Source of the DNA: Arthrobacter sp. 35W | Lineage (GTDB): Bacteria > Actinomycetota > Actinomycetes > Actinomycetales > Micrococcaceae | Length of the DNA stretch: 64,000 bases | Assembly: GCF_000482545.1 (NCBI RefSeq) | Contig: NZ_KI519455.1 | Coordinates: forward strand, 1,878,265 to 1,942,264 | Direction of reading: 5' to 3' | Shown here: piece by piece, positions 1-8,269 of the stretch | How the letters are laid out: the number at the start of each line of letters is the position of its first letter | Numbering within the stretch: the stretch's first letter is position 1 | Notes under the pieces: generated by a model | The model's input: the letters and a program-made list of their open reading frames with translations, nothing else | Told to the model about the DNA's origin: nothing | The model's database searches: none | Translations under genes and position numbers: made by a program

Positions 1-2
1 TG

Positions 3-203
3 TCCTGCGACGACTGCTTTGAGCAGATCGACGGGCTCGTGGACAGCCTGTTGGCCGGCACGCCCGCTGGCTTTGCCGCGCTGCGCTCCCACCTGCTGGG
101 CTGTGCTGCCTGCGGCGAGGAGGCCCGGGCGCTCGTGCTGCTGGTGGCCGCGGAGGACGGACTCGATCCGCGCCCCGCACTGCGGTCGCTCACGCTGGAC
201 TGA
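3..203 (+). CDS. Partial zinc-finger (anti-sigma-like) small protein, C-terminal part
   Basis: The reading frame is open from the left window edge and ends at TGA 201-203, giving 66 visible residues. Early in it is a CDDC pair, then H-x3-C-x2-C (HLLGCAAC), the spacing seen in zinc-binding anti-sigma (ZAS/zf-HC2) domains. After it comes a Leu/Val/Ala-rich stretch and a short tail. No membrane segment is visible. The start lies outside the window, so length and partner sigma factor are unknown. It ends about 110 bp from the convergent davB stop. The identification rests only on the Cys/His spacing. Confidence 0.5.
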   Translation, partial: SCDDCFEQIDGLVDSLLAGTPAGFAALRSHLLGCAACGEEARALVLLVAAEDGLDPRPALRSLTLD

Positions 204-313
204 CAGGGAGGGGACGCCTGGCAGCGAACGACGGCGGGCCGGCCACCTGAATCCGCCCCGCCACTGCAGCCGCACCCCGCCGTCGTACTTCCTGCCGTTG
301 GTCCGGACTGGCT

Positions 314-2062
314 TTAGTCCAGTTCGATCGGGCCGAGCTCATCCAGCAGATCACCGGGGCCGGGATTGCCCGGCGACGAGGTGCCGCCGAGGTGTGCCAC
401 CACGCCCCACAGCGCATTCAACCCCGTGCTCACGGCACCCTCGGCCCAGCCGGCAGTGAAGGAGACGTCGTCGCCGGCCAGGAAGATGCCGCGCTGGGAG
501 GCGGGCAGGCCATCTTGCTTGAAGTGGCTGAAGAGCCGCTGCTGGTAGCGGTAGTGGCCGGGCAGATTGGCCTTGAAGGCGCCCATGAAGTTCGGGTCCG
601 CCTCCCAGGAAACCGTGATGGGCTCGCCCACAATGTGGGACGCGATGTCCACGCCGGGGTAGATCTGGGCGAGGGAATGCAGCATCAGCCGCACCCGCTC
701 ATCCGCGTCGAGCGAGAGCCACTTCAGGGCGTCGTCGTTCCAGGTGTAGGAGAGCAGAATGACCGCGGGCTTGTCCGGGCCGTTGTCCAGCAGATAGGTG
801 GCCCGGGGCAGGCGGTCGGTCAGCGTCATGCTAAGCACCTCCTGGCCGGTCACCGGATCGCGGTCCTTCCAGAACGGCCTGTCCACCATGACGAAGGTCT
901 TGGAGGACTGCATGTAGTGGTTGCGCTCGATGGCCGTCCAGAGCCCGGCCGGGAACAGCGCCTCGTCGGTGTGGATGCGAGTGGAGAGCAGCCAGGTCTG
1001 GCAGGTGACGATGGCGGTGGGGTAGGAGGCGCTGTGGCCCCAGCGGTCGGTCAGGACGATGTCCCCGGCCGGGTTCGATTCCGTGGGTGCACCGCGGGTG
1101 ATGCTGGCGACCGCGCCGCGCGGGCTGCCGCGGTGCAGTGACTTCAGCGAGGTGCCCGCGGGCCAGAAGGCGGCGTCCGACGGCGCATGCTCCCACAGTG
1201 CTTCGGGCAGCCGCTGGGCGCCGCCCACAATGCCGCGGTGCGCGTCGTCGGCGTCGGTGTAGACCACGCGCAGGATCTCCAGGATGGTGTTGGGGAAGTC
1301 CGTGTCCCAGCCGCCCGTGCCGAAGCCGACCTGGCCGAAGGCCTCGCGGTGTGCGAAGCCGGCCTCGCGGAAGGCGCGGCTGGCGGCCACGAAGCCGTAG
1401 AACGTCTGCTCATCGAACTCGGGCAGCATGGCGTTCCACAGTTCCTTGATCCGGGCGGTGTCCCGGGTCCGGATGGCCAGCTGCATCTCATCGAAGGAGG
1501 CGTGCTCGCGCAGCGCGGCCTTCCACGCCGCCGCAACCTCGCGGAAGAACTCCGGCAGATCCTCGGGCTTCTCTGCATAGTGCTTCTGCCCGGCCAGCTC
1601 GATCACGGTGCTGGAGGTGGGCCCGGCCAGCGGGTTGGGGAACTCCTCCGTGGCCAGCCCCAGCAGATCCACATAGTGGTAGAACGCCTTGCCGGAGACG
1701 GGGAAGCGCATGCCGCCAAGATCGGCGACGACGTCCGGCGCGCCCGGGAAGGATTCCGTCTTGAGCCGGCCCCCAATGGACCCCGGCTCGTAGATGACCG
1801 GCTTGAGGCCCAGCTTCATCAGCTCGTAGGCGGCCACCAGGCCCGACAGCCCGGCCCCCACCACCGCCACCTCGGTGCCGTACAGATGCTCCGGCACGGA
1901 CCCCAGCCCGGCGGGGTTGGCCAGGTAGTGGTCATAGCTGAAGGGGAAGTCCGGATTCAGCATGGTGATGGGCGCGGACTCCTCCGCGGTGGGCGCGGCG
2001 CCCGTGTGGTCCGCGGGGGCGTCTGCGGGGGAGGCGGTGTGCAGGTCAGTGGCTTGCGACAT
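314..2062 (-). CDS. davB: L-lysine 2-monooxygenase-like FAD amine oxidase
   Basis: A 582-residue flavoprotein of the amine-oxidase fold. It should decarboxylate and oxygenate L-lysine to 5-aminopentanamide, the first step of the 5-aminovalerate route. A dinucleotide-binding GxGxxG (VAVVGAGLSGLVAAYEL) sits near residue 67, after an acidic Ala/Pro N-terminus of about 35 residues. Blocks that I recall from Pseudomonas DavB recur along the whole length: LGGMRFPVS, FYHYVDLLGL, FGQVGFGTGGWD, MQSSKTFVMVDRPFWKD, PITVSWEADP, LPGHYRYQQR, and a C-terminal FLAGDDVSFTAGWAEGAV FAD-binding segment. The permease lies 51 bp upstream on the same strand, so the two are probably co-transcribed. Another amino acid (Phe/Trp) is the main alternative substrate. 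Confidence 0.85.
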   Translation of the reverse strand: MSQATDLHTASPADAPADHTGAAPTAEESAPITMLNPDFPFSYDHYLANPAGLGSVPEHLYGTEVAVVGAGLSGLVAAYELMKLGLKPVIYEPGSIGGRLKTESFPGAPDVVADLGGMRFPVSGKAFYHYVDLLGLATEEFPNPLAGPTSSTVIELAGQKHYAEKPEDLPEFFREVAAAWKAALREHASFDEMQLAIRTRDTARIKELWNAMLPEFDEQTFYGFVAASRAFREAGFAHREAFGQVGFGTGGWDTDFPNTILEILRVVYTDADDAHRGIVGGAQRLPEALWEHAPSDAAFWPAGTSLKSLHRGSPRGAVASITRGAPTESNPAGDIVLTDRWGHSASYPTAIVTCQTWLLSTRIHTDEALFPAGLWTAIERNHYMQSSKTFVMVDRPFWKDRDPVTGQEVLSMTLTDRLPRATYLLDNGPDKPAVILLSYTWNDDALKWLSLDADERVRLMLHSLAQIYPGVDIASHIVGEPITVSWEADPNFMGAFKANLPGHYRYQQRLFSHFKQDGLPASQRGIFLAGDDVSFTAGWAEGAVSTGLNALWGVVAHLGGTSSPGNPGPGDLLDELGPIELD

Positions 2063-2113
2063 GGCTGGCGTGCTTTCGGTTGTAGGTCCGGTGGTTCAAG
2101 TGCGGGTTAAGGG

Positions 2114-3613
2114 TCAGGTTTGGGGGCAGTCCGGCTCGGCGTCGGAGAGCGTCCGGTAGTCCTCCCGGCTCAGTGCGGCGACGCGGGAGTTGCGCCGGCC
2201 GTAGCCGAAGTAGGCGGCCACGCCCACCAGCATCCACACGCCGAAGACCCACCAGGTGGTGGAGCCCAGGTTGGCCATCAGGTAGATGCACATGACGGTA
2301 CCCAGAATCGGGGTGATCGGGTAGAGCGGGACGCGGAAGGTGCGCGGCAGGTCCGGCCGGCGGCGGCGCAGGTAGATGACGGACAGGTTCACCAGGGCGA
2401 AGGCGAACAGCGTGCCGATGCTGGTGGCGTCGGCCAGTGCACCCAGCGGAACCAGCCCCGCGGTGACGGCGACGGCGGTGCCCACAATCAGGGTGCCGGC
2501 CACCGGGGTGCCGGTCTTGGGGGAGACGCGGCCGAAGATCTTGGGCACGAGGCCGTCCCGGGACATCGACATCAGGATGCGCGTCTGGCCGTAGAGCACG
2601 GTCAGCACGATGCTGGCGATGGCCAGCACGGCGCCGATGGAGAAGACCAGGGCCAGCCACGGGTTGCCGGTGATCTCCTGCAGGATCTGCACCAGGGCGG
2701 CCTCGGTGCCGTCGAACCAGCTCCATTCCCGGGCGCCAATGGCGGAGACGGCCACCAGAATGTAGACGGCGGTGATGATGATCATCGAGGCGATGATGGC
2801 CCGGGGCAGGTCCCGCTGGGGGTTCTTGGCCTCCTCCCCGGCGGTGGAGGCGGCGTCGAAGCCGATGTAGGAGAAGAAGAGCCGCGAGGCGGCGGCGGAC
2901 ATGCCGGCCATGCCCATGGGCATCAGCGTGTCGAAGTGGTGCCCGTTGAAGGCCGTGAAGGCAATGATGCAGAACATCAGCAGCACCGCCACCTTGACGG
3001 TGACCATGACGGTGTTCACCCAGGCGCTCTCCTTGGCGCCGCGGACCAGCAGCACCATGGCCAGCAGCACGATCACGATGGCCGGGATGTTGAGCATGCC
3101 GCCGTCGGTGCCGGGCGGGGCCGTGACGGCATCCGGGAGCGAGAGGCCAAACGCCGCCAGCGTCTCGTTCACGTATTCACCGGAGCCCACCGCGACGGCG
3201 GCTACGGAGACGGCGTATTCAAGGACCAGGCACCAGCCGCAGATCCAGGCGATGCCCTCGCCCATGGTGGCGTAGCTGTAGGAGTAGCTGGACCCGGAGA
3301 CCGGAACTGCCCCGGCCATCTCGGCGTAGGAGATGGCGGAGAGCAGCGCCGCGAATCCGGCCACCAGGAAGGAGATCCAAATGGCCGGGCCGGCCAGCGG
3401 GACCGACGACCCCAAAATGACAAAGATTCCGGTGCCCAACGTGGCGCCGACACTGATCATGGTCAGCTGCCAGACGCCGAGGCTGCGGCGCAGCGAGGGG
3501 CCGTGCGTGGACGTGCCGGCCTCCTGGATCATCTGTCCGAGGGGCTTGCGGCGCATGAGCTGCCCGGCCAGGCTGAGCGGCTCATCGCGGACAAGTGTCT
3601 GCTGGGTCATCAT
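2114..3613 (-). CDS. APC-family amino acid permease (lysine uptake candidate)
   Basis: A 499-residue membrane transporter of the amino acid/polyamine/organocation superfamily with about 12-13 hydrophobic segments. After a hydrophilic N-terminus of about 45 residues, TM1 carries the family motif GATLGTGIFVILG. Later typical segments include SYAEMAGAVPVSGSSYSYSYATMGE and FFSYIGFDAASTAGEEAKNPQRDLPRAI. This is the cationic amino acid transporter-like (YhdG/CAT) pattern. The start at 3613 is favoured by GGAGG six bases upstream. It is the first gene of a two-gene operon with davB and diverges from the racemase gene across 130 bp. The lysine substrate is inferred from context. Confidence 0.85.
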   Translation of the reverse strand: MMTQQTLVRDEPLSLAGQLMRRKPLGQMIQEAGTSTHGPSLRRSLGVWQLTMISVGATLGTGIFVILGSSVPLAGPAIWISFLVAGFAALLSAISYAEMAGAVPVSGSSYSYSYATMGEGIAWICGWCLVLEYAVSVAAVAVGSGEYVNETLAAFGLSLPDAVTAPPGTDGGMLNIPAIVIVLLAMVLLVRGAKESAWVNTVMVTVKVAVLLMFCIIAFTAFNGHHFDTLMPMGMAGMSAAASRLFFSYIGFDAASTAGEEAKNPQRDLPRAIIASMIIITAVYILVAVSAIGAREWSWFDGTEAALVQILQEITGNPWLALVFSIGAVLAIASIVLTVLYGQTRILMSMSRDGLVPKIFGRVSPKTGTPVAGTLIVGTAVAVTAGLVPLGALADATSIGTLFAFALVNLSVIYLRRRRPDLPRTFRVPLYPITPILGTVMCIYLMANLGSTTWWVFGVWMLVGVAAYFGYGRRNSRVAALSREDYRTLSDAEPDCPQT

Positions 3614-3693
3614 TGACCTCCATTCGTGCTGGGGCGGCCGCTAAGGGCCGGGTTGAAGGTCCGGTGGCCGGATCTCCGTAGGAACAACAGTGC

Positions 3694-3735
3694 CATGTGA
3701 TGCCGGTTACATGTCGGGATGAAATGCCCTACACT
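3694..3735 (+). promoter_or_regulatory. Racemase promoter with overlapping palindromic operator
   Basis: A -35-like TTACAT (3707-3712) and a -10-like TACACT (3730-3735) are separated by exactly 17 bp. The -35 lies inside an inverted repeat at 3694-3713 of the form TGTGA-N6-TTACA. Transcription would begin near 3742, giving a leaderless mRNA for an ATG at 3744. The operator sits between the divergent permease and racemase genes, a natural site for the PucR protein encoded downstream. The regulator assignment is inference. Confidence 0.45.
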
Positions 3736-3743
3736 GGTCAACC

Positions 3744-4940
3744 ATGAGACATTTTGCACAAATGGAAGCTGCGATGGCGCAGCCGCAATCCGGCCAAATC
3801 ACCGTGGATCTGGCGGCCATTGCCAGCAATGTGGAGATCCTGCGCCGGTGCTCGCAGAGTGCGGCGTTCATGGCCGTGGTCAAGGGAAACGCCTATGGCC
3901 ACGGGCTTCTGGAGGTCTCGCGGACGGTGCTGGACGCCGGCGCTGACTGGCTGGGCACGGCCCAGCTGGCCGAGGCCGTGGCGCTGCGCCAGGCCGGCAT
4001 CACAGCGCCCATCCTGGCCTGGCTGTACCTGGCCTCCAGCAACAGCGGGGCCATCCGCTCGGCGCTGGAACATGACATCGACGTCTCCGTCGGCAGCCTG
4101 GAGCAGCTTGATGGCGTGGCCGCCATCGCCCGCGAACTGGGTGTCCGGGCGCAGATCCACCTCGAACTGGACAGCGGCCTGAGCCGCGGCGGTGCCCGGG
4201 CGGATGAATGGGAGCAGCTGGTGGCCGCAGCCGCCGCCGCGGGGCAGGCGGCCGGACCTGGCGGGATTGGCGTCCGCGGCCTGTGGACGCACCTGGCCTG
4301 GGCCGATGTCCCGGCGCACCCGGGCAACGCGGCCGCCGTCGCCGGCTATGAACGGGCCGTGGAGCAGGCCCGCGCCGCCGGCCTGGACCCCCAGCTGCGG
4401 CATGTGGCGAGCTCGGCCAATGTGCTGGCCCGGCCCGAGTACCACTTCGACATGGTGCGGGTGGGGCTGGCCATGTACGGGCTGGCACCGGCGGACCATC
4501 TGGACCCGGCCGACTTTGGCCTGCGCCCCGCGCTGTCCGTGCGCGCACCGCTGGTGATGGTCAAGAAGGTCCCTGCCGGCACGGGGGTGAGCTACGAGCA
4601 CCAGGCCATCACGCACGAAACGCGCTATCTTGGGCTGATCCCCCTGGGCTATGCCGACGGCATCCCCAAGGGCATCAGCGGCCGTGGCCTGGTCACCGTC
4701 GCAGGGCAGCGCGTGCGTGTGATCGGAAAGGTGTGCATGGACCAGTTCATGGTTGATTTGGGGCCGGACCCGCGGGGCATCCGCCCCGGCGAGATGGCCG
4801 AGCTCTTTGGCGACCCCGCAGGCGGCGGTGCCAGCGCTGACGAGTGGGGCGAGGCCATCGGCAGCCACGGGGATGAGATCATCAACCGGATTGCCCCACG
4901 GCTGCCGCGGACCTTCCTCAACCCCGTGGCCAGCGCATGA
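3744..4940 (+). CDS. alr: Alanine racemase-family PLP enzyme (alanine or lysine racemase)
   Basis: 398 residues from the ATG at 3744. A second plausible ATG at 3774 follows GGAAG and would give 388. The N-terminal alanine-racemase barrel contains the PLP-lysine motif AVVKGNAYGHG (Lys47). The C-terminal beta domain has the catalytic-Tyr region GTGVSYEHQ and the substrate-loop signature LGYADGIPK, followed by GKVCMDQFMVDLG. Canonical Alr interconverts L- and D-alanine for peptidoglycan. Here the gene sits inside a lysine-catabolic locus and its stop overlaps pucR (ATGA), so it may feed D-amino acids into that pathway. A second alr elsewhere in the genome would support this. The racemase fold is certain, the substrate is not. 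Confidence 0.85.
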   Translation: MRHFAQMEAAMAQPQSGQITVDLAAIASNVEILRRCSQSAAFMAVVKGNAYGHGLLEVSRTVLDAGADWLGTAQLAEAVALRQAGITAPILAWLYLASSNSGAIRSALEHDIDVSVGSLEQLDGVAAIARELGVRAQIHLELDSGLSRGGARADEWEQLVAAAAAAGQAAGPGGIGVRGLWTHLAWADVPAHPGNAAAVAGYERAVEQARAAGLDPQLRHVASSANVLARPEYHFDMVRVGLAMYGLAPADHLDPADFGLRPALSVRAPLVMVKKVPAGTGVSYEHQAITHETRYLGLIPLGYADGIPKGISGRGLVTVAGQRVRVIGKVCMDQFMVDLGPDPRGIRPGEMAELFGDPAGGGASADEWGEAIGSHGDEIINRIAPRLPRTFLNPVASA

Positions 4941-6622
4941 GCCTGGCCGCACCGGTGGGCCGCGATGCCGCGCTGCCAACGTCCCTGGGCCGCGTGACGC
5001 TGGCGGATTTCCTGGCCGCCCTGCCCGCAGGTCCGGAACTGGTGGTGGATGGGGCTCTGCTGGCTTCTGCCGCGGACACCACCGTGGGCTGGATGGAACC
5101 CAGTGAGCTGGAGGATCCCACCCCGTACCTGCTGGCGGGGGAGGTCCTCCTGACCGCCGGGCTGCAGTTCATCGGCGACGGCGGCTCCCCGGAGCGGATC
5201 GATGCCTACGTCCAGCGCCTGGTCGAGGCCAGTGTCTGCGCCCTGGGGTTTGGGATCAGGCCGTACTTTGATGACGTCCCGGACGCCCTGGTGGATGCCT
5301 GCCGACGGCATGGACTCATGCTGCTGCGGGTGCCGGAATCGGTGCCCTTTGCCGCCCTCGGCATGCTCTACGCCCGGCTGCTTGAAACGCAGAACATGCG
5401 GGCGCTGCGGCGCATTTCCGATGCCACCAGGGCGCTGCTGCGCGGGGCTCTGTCCGACCAGCCCGAGGGGCAGGTGCTGGAGGTCCTCGCCCGGCATATG
5501 CCGCTGTGGGCCGTGCTGGCCGGCTCCGACGGGCGCCCGCGCCACCGCGCCGCAGCGCCCGGGCTGGTCCCGGGGATCGGGGCACCCGCGGCCGCAGGGG
5601 CGGATCCGGGGCGGCTGCGGCCGCTGCTGGACAAGCTCTTTGCCGGCTCGGGGCCGCGCATCGAGGTGGATTCCTTTGACGAGCCGCACTCGGCCGTCGT
5701 CACGGGCTATCCGCTGCGCAGCGCCCGGGATGCCAACATCGGTGCCCTGGTCATCGGCATGGCCGAGCAGCCCGGGCCGGTGGAACGCAACATCGTGGAG
5801 GTGGCGGTGGGCCTGCTGGAGGCATTGGGCCGCCAGCGGACCGGGGGCGCGCTGGCCCCGGGGCAGCTGGCCACCGCACTGCTGCTGCACCCGCAGACGG
5901 CCGTGGCCGCCCTGGGCCGCGGCGGTGGGCCGGCCAAGGACCTGCTGGCCCAGTGCACCTCATCCTCCCGTGCGGCCGCGCTGCGGGTGGTCCAGGGCAT
6001 CCGGGCCGATGCAAGCGCTCCGGCGCGCGCGGCCACGGGGGAGTCCGGGCGGGAGCTGCTGCAATGGCGGCGCATCTTCGACACCAAGCTGGTGGAGCTG
6101 ACGGACTTCGGCTTCAGTGCCATCACCCGGCTCAAGGTGGACGACGCCGTGATCGCCGAGGCGGAGCGCAACGGCTGGCTGCTGGCAATCTCCGATGCCG
6201 CCGAGCCCACGGAACTGGCCGCCGCGCACCAGCGGGCCACGGCCATGCGCGCGCAGGTGCGCAGCTCCGGGCGGAGCATCCGTGTGGACGCTGTCGCGGT
6301 CTCGGTGGCCGGTCTGCTGGGCCGGGAGGCCGGCACGCTGCTGGCGCAGCAACTGCTGGCACCGCTGCTGGAGCCCGACGACGAGAAGGTCCGTGCGGTG
6401 CTGCGGGTGCTCAACGGCTGGCTGGAGGAGAACGGCAGCTGGGACGCGGCGGCCAAGGCCCTGTCCCTGCACCGCAACAGCGTGCGCCGGCTGGTGGGTC
6501 AGGCCGGGGAACTGCTGGGCAAGGACCTTGCCGACGCCGGAACCCGTGCCGAGCTGCTCATCGCGATGCGGTTCCTGGATCCGTCCATGCTGGCCCCTGC
6601 TGCGGCGGACCACTCCGCGTAG
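4937..6622 (+). CDS. PucR-family transcriptional regulator
   Basis: 561 residues. The ATG overlaps the racemase stop (ATGA), so translation is probably coupled. The N-terminal PucR-type ligand domain covers roughly residues 10-130 (VTLADFLAALPAGPELV, LLAGEVLLTAGLQF). A central GGDEF-like degenerate region follows. The C-terminal helix-turn-helix ends with VLNGWLEENGSWDAAAKALSLHRNSVRRLVGQAGELLGKDL (about 490-540), the PucR_HTH signature. Family members control purine, amino acid and gamma-aminobutyrate catabolism. Placement between the racemase and davA suggests it is the local activator responding to lysine or 5-aminovalerate. That ligand is inference. Its last 124 bp overlap davA on the opposite strand. 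Confidence 0.85.
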   Translation: MSLAAPVGRDAALPTSLGRVTLADFLAALPAGPELVVDGALLASAADTTVGWMEPSELEDPTPYLLAGEVLLTAGLQFIGDGGSPERIDAYVQRLVEASVCALGFGIRPYFDDVPDALVDACRRHGLMLLRVPESVPFAALGMLYARLLETQNMRALRRISDATRALLRGALSDQPEGQVLEVLARHMPLWAVLAGSDGRPRHRAAAPGLVPGIGAPAAAGADPGRLRPLLDKLFAGSGPRIEVDSFDEPHSAVVTGYPLRSARDANIGALVIGMAEQPGPVERNIVEVAVGLLEALGRQRTGGALAPGQLATALLLHPQTAVAALGRGGGPAKDLLAQCTSSSRAAALRVVQGIRADASAPARAATGESGRELLQWRRIFDTKLVELTDFGFSAITRLKVDDAVIAEAERNGWLLAISDAAEPTELAAAHQRATAMRAQVRSSGRSIRVDAVAVSVAGLLGREAGTLLAQQLLAPLLEPDDEKVRAVLRVLNGWLEENGSWDAAAKALSLHRNSVRRLVGQAGELLGKDLADAGTRAELLIAMRFLDPSMLAPAAADHSA

Positions 6623-7458
6623 ACCTCCGGGCGCCTGTCGCGCAGATAGGGGACCAGCTCCCTGGCGGCTTCGACCTCCCCGGGGGTGACATCGGCCAGA
6701 ATCAGGTCAAAGGTGTCTTCGGGTGCAGCGCCGTCGGCGTCTGTGCTGCGCGGGTCCGTGCTGCGCGGTGCCTGGGCCAGGACCCGGCCGTCGGGCCCGG
6801 CCACGATGCTGCCGCCACCCAGCACCAGCGTGCCGCCGTCGTGCTCCGGCGCGGTGCCCACGTGGTTGGCGTAGGCCAGGGCCACCTGGCTTTCCAATGC
6901 CCTGGCGCGGAGCAGCACCTGGGGGACGTCGTCGAACCCCTCGGAAAGGGCCGTGGGCACCAGGGCCACCTGGGCGCCGGCATCGGCCAGGGCCCGGACG
7001 GTTTCGGGGAACTCGGCGTCGTAGCAAACCAGCAGGCCCACGCGCATTCCGGCGATGGTGGCCACGGCCGGCGCCTCGGTGGCTGGGACGAAGGCGGCCC
7101 GCTCCTCGGCCCCAAAGAGGTGCACCTTGGCATAGCGGAGGACCTCCGTGCCCGCCGCATCAACGAGCACGGCTCCGATGTGCCAGGCGCCGCCGGCCGC
7201 CGGGGTGGGGGCACTGTAGGCCAGGGCAATTCCGTGCCGCGCCGCGATGGCCGAGGCCCCGGTGTCGATGGCGGCGGTCATCGCGTCGGACACGGCCGCC
7301 GACACCTGGGCGGGGGCGTATCCGGTGGTGAAGAGTTCAGGGGTGAGGAGCAGATCCGCCCCGGCAGCGGCGGCCCGCTGCGCGGCGGCGTCGACCACTG
7401 CCAGATTCTTCTCGACGTCAAGCACTGTGCTGGCAGCCTGCAGAACGGCAATCCGCAT
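6499..7458 (-). CDS. davA: 5-aminopentanamidase-like carbon-nitrogen hydrolase
   Basis: A nitrilase-superfamily amidase expected to hydrolyse 5-aminopentanamide to 5-aminovalerate and ammonia, step two after DavB. The start MRIAVLQAAS at 7458 is chosen because GGGGAGGG precedes it. The catalytic triad is visible as Glu in LLTPELFTTGY, Lys in YAKVHLFGAEE and Cys in GLLVCYDAEFPE. The length is 319 residues, compared with about 264 for characterised DavA. The family end is expected near PYLRDRRPEVYAEW, and the last roughly 35 residues are read through the 3' end of pucR. It is transcribed convergently to pucR and separated from davB by the racemase-pucR unit. Confidence 0.75.
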   Translation of the reverse strand: MRIAVLQAASTVLDVEKNLAVVDAAAQRAAAAGADLLLTPELFTTGYAPAQVSAAVSDAMTAAIDTGASAIAARHGIALAYSAPTPAAGGAWHIGAVLVDAAGTEVLRYAKVHLFGAEERAAFVPATEAPAVATIAGMRVGLLVCYDAEFPETVRALADAGAQVALVPTALSEGFDDVPQVLLRARALESQVALAYANHVGTAPEHDGGTLVLGGGSIVAGPDGRVLAQAPRSTDPRSTDADGAAPEDTFDLILADVTPGEVEAARELVPYLRDRRPEVYAEWSAAAGASMDGSRNRIAMSSSARVPASARSLPSSSPA

Positions 7459-7570
7459 GGACCCTCCCCTGTGAGTGGAACAAGTATGGCTCCAGCATAG
7501 GCCCCGCCCCGGATGGACAAGGTGGTGCAAATGGCACCAGCAAGAGTCCATCCGGGGCGAAATGCACTGC

Positions 7571-8266
7571 CTAGTGCAGGTGCGCCGCCCGCACCGGCTC
7601 CTCCGTCAGCCGGCCGCGGGCGAGGCGGAACTTCCTGTCCGTCTTGGCGGCCAGCGCATGGTCGTGCGTCACCACGAGGATGGTGGTGTTTTTCTCATGA
7701 GAGAGGCTGCGCAGCAGGTCGATGATGAGCTCGCCGGTTTCGTCATCCAGGTTTCCCGTGGGCTCATCGGCCAGGATCAGTTTGGGGTTGTTGGCCAGCG
7801 CCCGGGCAATGGAGACGCGCTGCGCCATGCCGCCGGAGAGCTTGTTGGCCTTGCGGTCGTGCATGTCCTCCTCCAGCCCCACCTGGACCAGCAGTTCAGC
7901 AGCCCGGCTGCTCCGCTCCGCGCGGGACAGGCCGGCAAACTCCATGGGGAGCATGACATTGTCCTTGGCCGAGAGGTTGGGGATCAGGTTGTACGCCTGG
8001 AACACGAACCCGATGTCATCGCGGCGGTAGGCCGTCAGCTTGGCGTCGGGCAGGGCGGAGATGTTCACCCCATCCACCACGACATCCCCCGAGGTGGCCT
8101 TGTCCAGGGCGCCCAGCAGGGAGAGCAGCGTGCTCTTGCCGCTGCCGCTCTTGCCCAGGATCGCCGCGAAGGTGCCCTGCTCGACGGTGAACGAAATGCC
8201 GTTCACGGGCTTGATGGTGTTGTCGCCGGTCTTGAAGACCTTCACGACGTCTCGAACTTCCAACAT
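7571..8266 (-). CDS. ABC transporter ATP-binding protein (MacB/LolD type)
   Basis: 231 residues. Walker A is GKSGSGKST, the signature [15 protein letters not shown], and Walker [13 protein letters not shown], with the switch His in VVTHD. The NLD after DEPTG and the short length place it with MacB/LolD/FtsE ATPases that drive mechanotransmission rather than solute uptake. The start follows GAGGAG. The partner permease ends 3 bp upstream, so they form one operon. Probable role: export of a peptide, lipid or antimicrobial across the membrane. The substrate is unknown. Confidence 0.85.
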   Translation of the reverse strand: MLEVRDVVKVFKTGDNTIKPVNGISFTVEQGTFAAILGKSGSGKSTLLSLLGALDKATSGDVVVDGVNISALPDAKLTAYRRDDIGFVFQAYNLIPNLSAKDNVMLPMEFAGLSRAERSSRAAELLVQVGLEEDMHDRKANKLSGGMAQRVSIARALANNPKLILADEPTGNLDDETGELIIDLLRSLSHEKNTTILVVTHDHALAAKTDRKFRLARGRLTEEPVRAAHLH

Positions 8267-8269
8267 CTC

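Noticed and set aside
2120..3616. 498-codon plus-strand frame opposite the permease gene
   Set aside because: It is rich in Gly, His, Asp, Gln and Arg without fold-like patterns and lies fully antisense to a clear transporter gene, as is usual for high-GC third-position shadows.
3762..3776. Choosing ATG 3762 or 3774 as the only racemase start
   Set aside because: 3774 has GGAAG upstream, but the promoter spacing also fits a leaderless start at 3744. Both are mentioned and neither can be excluded.
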